Assembly (NCBI GenBank): GCA_002684755.1
Contig: NYVS01000028.1
Span: 12,691 to 20,163 of the forward strand
Source of the DNA: Phycisphaerae bacterium
Lineage (GTDB): Bacteria; Planctomycetota; Phycisphaerae; Phycisphaerales; SM1A02
DNA: 7,473 bases
Reading direction: 5' to 3'
Shown here: one piece after another, positions 5,974 through 7,473 of the stretch
Numbering within the stretch: the first letter of the stretch is position 1
How the letters are laid out: each line of letters begins with the position of its first letter
Position numbers and translations under genes: made by a program
The notes under the pieces: model-generated
What the model saw: only the letters and a program-made list of their open reading frames with translations
What the model was told of the DNA's origin: nothing
The model's database searches: none

Positions 5974-6783
5974 TCAGAAGCCGTAGGTGAATCCCATGGT
6001 GACCCAGAGGGAGTTCCAGCTGTCGCCGGGTCCGGGATCACTGTTGTATTCGTCGCGGACCGAGACGTAGAGGTTGAGATTCTCCATCGCCTTCAGCGCC
6101 ACGTTCACCTTGAACTCGACGACCGCGAAGTACTGCTGGAAGTCCTCGACGTTGTTCTCGATCGCGGCGCTGCCTTCGAAGCCGATGCCGTCGCCGATCG
6201 CCCACTTCCAGTTGGTCCCCAGCAGCGAGCGAGCGGTCCAGCCTTCGAGGCGGCTCCGCTGGTCCCACGAAGCACCAAGACCGGCCTTCAGGTTCCAGGT
6301 CAGTTCCTCGTCTCGGGAGACGAAGTAGCCGAGGCCGCCGAAGGCCTTGAAACGCTGACGATACGACTCGGTCTCGTTGTACTGGTAGCTCGTCTGACCG
6401 AACCAGTTCCAGAGGCCGCCGGGGGAGAAGAGACGGTCGTATTCGGACTGCGCGATGAGGAAGTTGTCCTGCACCACGTCGTCGTCCTCGTTGTAGATGT
6501 AGCTGATGCCGGAAGCCCAGTTGGACAGTTCGTCCTTCCGGTTCGCGCTGCCGCTGAAGTTGAAGCCGAGGGTGTCGGTGGTGGTCCGACTCAGCGTGAG
6601 ACCGAAGCCGAGACTCCCGGTCCAGGGGCTCTTCTCCTCGACGACCACTTCCGCATCGGGGTCGGCGTCGTCCTGGATGCCGAGGACGAGCGCGGTCGGG
6701 TCGATCGTGGTGGTGGTGGCGGGGGGGGGGGGGTTGGTGGCCAGAAGCGGTGCTGCGAGCAGCAGGGAAAGCGGGTCCATCAT
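5974..6783 (-). CDS. DUF481 (YdiY-like) outer-membrane beta-barrel protein with poly-C tract
   Basis: A predicted outer-membrane beta-barrel of unknown function. It has a short hydrophobic leader (MMDPLSLLLAAPLLA), a Pro/Thr-rich linker (TNPPPPATTTT), an acidic spacer, and then alternating aromatic/polar strands from about WTGSLGFGL to the terminal YGF. A C-terminal Phe is the usual barrel-assembly signal. Blocks shared with its upstream neighbour include SYQYN-TE-Y, KAF-GLGY-VS, RDEY and GDSWN--W-TMG. Starts are ATG 6783 or 6780; GGAGGA lies 4 or 7 bases upstream respectively, so 6780 has the better spacing. The leader lacks the basic residues expected at its N-terminus, so export is likely but not certain. 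The four Pro codons are a run of 13 C on the coding strand, a candidate slippage site. It follows its paralogue by 57 bases and is probably co-transcribed with it. Confidence 0.88.
   Translation of the reverse strand: MMDPLSLLLAAPLLATNPPPPATTTTIDPTALVLGIQDDADPDAEVVVEEKSPWTGSLGFGLTLSRTTTDTLGFNFSGSANRKDELSNWASGISYIYNEDDDVVQDNFLIAQSEYDRLFSPGGLWNWFGQTSYQYNETESYRQRFKAFGGLGYFVSRDEELTWNLKAGLGASWDQRSRLEGWTARSLLGTNWKWAIGDGIGFEGSAAIENNVEDFQQYFAVVEFKVNVALKAMENLNLYVSVRDEYNSDPGPGDSWNSLWVTMGFTYGF
6708..6719. repeat. Trinucleotide repeat (TGG)4
   Basis: Four TGG units separated by a single C from the 13-G run. On the coding strand they are ACC-type codons of the Thr-rich linker. The low complexity may add to replication slippage, but four units alone would be unremarkable. 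Confidence 0.8.
6721..6733. repeat. Homopolymer of 13 G (13 C on the coding strand)
   Basis: Thirteen consecutive G on the plus strand encode the end of Asn16 and Pro17-Pro20 of the DUF481 protein (numbered from ATG 6780), just after the leader. On the plus strand it is preceded by four TGG units (6708-6719) that encode the following Thr run. It is the only homopolymer of this length in the window. Confidence 0.95.
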
Positions 6784-6787
6784 CAAG

Positions 6788-6793
6788 TCCTCC
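6788..6793 (-). promoter_or_regulatory. Strong ribosome binding site GGAGGA of the DUF481 gene
   Basis: GGAGGA on the minus strand stands 4 bases before ATG 6783 and 7 bases before ATG 6780, favouring the second ATG. It is the clearest Shine-Dalgarno in the window; gpmI, yggS and der show none. This shows that the host also uses SD-led initiation. Confidence 0.75.
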
Positions 6794-6840
6794 GGAAGAA
6801 GTAGTGGTGTGATCCAATGGCGGGGTGAACGCGAATACGA

Positions 6841-7473
6841 TCAGAACCCGTAGGAGAGGCCCATCGTCAACCAGATCTGGTTCCAGCTGTCGCCCTCGGA
6901 CGGATTGCTGTCGTATTCGTCGCGAATGCTGAGGTAGAGACCGAGATTCTGGGTCTCGCTCACCTTGACGGTGAGGTTCACCTCCGTGACGAGGTAGTAG
7001 TCGGCGTAGTTCCCGATGTCGTTTTCGATCGACGTGCTCGAGGTGAGCCGGGTCAGTCCGTTGATCGCCCAGTCCAGCGTGTAGCCGAAGGTGGTTCGCG
7101 GAATGAAGGCGGTGTCGCCGTTTCGATCCTTCGAACCACCCGCACCGCCGTTGACGCGAAACTTGAGCTCGTCGGTGCTCGACACCAGGTAGCCGAGTCC
7201 GGCGAACGCCTTGATTCGCGTCTTGTACGCTTCGGTCTGGTTGTACTGGTAACTGCCTCGGATGAACCAGAGCAGCTTCGAATTCGACTCGAACATCTGC
7301 TCGTAGTTCGTCGAGATGATCCCGAAATTGTCCTTGACCTCGTTCTCGTCGAAGTTGTAGACGTACTTCAACGAGGTGGTCCACTTCGAGTCGTCGTCGT
7401 CCCGGACCACGGTTCCGTTGAAGTTCGCGCCGAGCGTCACATCGTCGGTCTGGCTGTAGCTCAGACCGGCGCC
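6841..7473 (-). CDS. DUF481 (YdiY-like) outer-membrane beta-barrel protein, N-terminus cut by window edge
   Basis: Paralogue of the gene just downstream; 210 residues are visible and the leader and start lie beyond base 7473. The visible part opens with barrel strands (GAGLSYSQ), continues with alternating hydrophobic/polar strands joined by acidic turns (VVRDDDDSKW, YNFDENEVKDNF), and ends in LSYGF with the terminal Phe typical of outer-membrane barrels. Compared with its neighbour it has a longer Asp/Asn/Gly-rich loop (SKDRNGDTAFIPRTT). The most conserved segments are the mid-barrel SYQYNQTEAY...KAFAGLGYLVS and the last 35 residues. Function and ligand are unknown; family members often respond to salt or envelope conditions, but nothing here shows that. 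A GTG at 7440 is an internal Val codon, not a start, because the same frame remains open and barrel-like to the edge. Confidence 0.87.
   Translation of the reverse strand, partial: GAGLSYSQTDDVTLGANFNGTVVRDDDDSKWTTSLKYVYNFDENEVKDNFGIISTNYEQMFESNSKLLWFIRGSYQYNQTEAYKTRIKAFAGLGYLVSSTDELKFRVNGGAGGSKDRNGDTAFIPRTTFGYTLDWAINGLTRLTSSTSIENDIGNYADYYLVTEVNLTVKVSETQNLGLYLSIRDEYDSNPSEGDSWNQIWLTMGLSYGF

Noticed and set aside
5905..6804. A 299-codon plus-strand open frame with a Gly-rich end
   Set aside because: Antisense to the DUF481 gene; its Gly run is only the reverse reading of the homopolymer.
6038..7384. A 448-codon minus-strand open frame spanning both DUF481 genes
   Set aside because: Arg/His/Pro-rich shadow in the +1 frame of the barrels. 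It matters only as the frame entered if the poly-C tract gains one base.
1..7473. CRISPR array, tRNA, rRNA, insertion sequence or defence island
   Set aside because: No regularly spaced repeats, no tRNA-like cloverleaf, no transposase motifs or terminal inverted repeats, and no nuclease or toxin genes were seen.

Overview
This window is GC-rich with strong codon bias and long antisense shadow frames. It looks like a stretch of Planctomycetota chromosome, possibly class Phycisphaerae. That placement is an inference from protein style: the second P-loop of Der reads GRRNAGKST, two DUF481 outer-membrane barrels sit in tandem, and the HD, AAA and methyltransferase proteins resemble those of environmental Gram-negatives. 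No marker gene settles it. The content is mostly housekeeping and is densely packed, with no gene-free stretch over 300 bases.

Left half (minus strand, about 4924 down to 1). A tight operon reads gpmI (cofactor-independent phosphoglycerate mutase) -> small AAA_28-like P-loop ATPase -> HD-domain hydrolase -> class I SAM methyltransferase. Gaps are 8 and 10 bases, followed by an ATGA start/stop overlap. Next comes der (engA), a double-GTPase ribosome-assembly factor whose C-terminal end lies beyond the window. The methyltransferase is broken by one extra base at 1880/1881. Dropping it restores a full 255-residue family member. As deposited, its upstream frame stays open all the way into der.

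Middle (about 4925-5973). A divergent intergenic region separates gpmI (minus) from a YggS/PLPBP-type PLP-binding protein gene (plus). Both starts carry TACCCT exactly six bases upstream of ATG and no Shine-Dalgarno sequence, which suggests leaderless transcripts. A perfect 17-bp hairpin after yggS sits between convergent genes and probably terminates both.

Right end (minus strand, 5974-7473). Two adjacent paralogous DUF481 (YdiY-like) outer-membrane beta-barrel genes; the upstream one is cut by the window edge. The downstream gene has a strong GGAGGA ribosome binding site. It also carries a 13-base C homopolymer (13 G on the plus strand) just after its signal-peptide codons, a candidate slipped-strand on/off switch. 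I found no CRISPR array, transposon, rRNA, tRNA or defence system.
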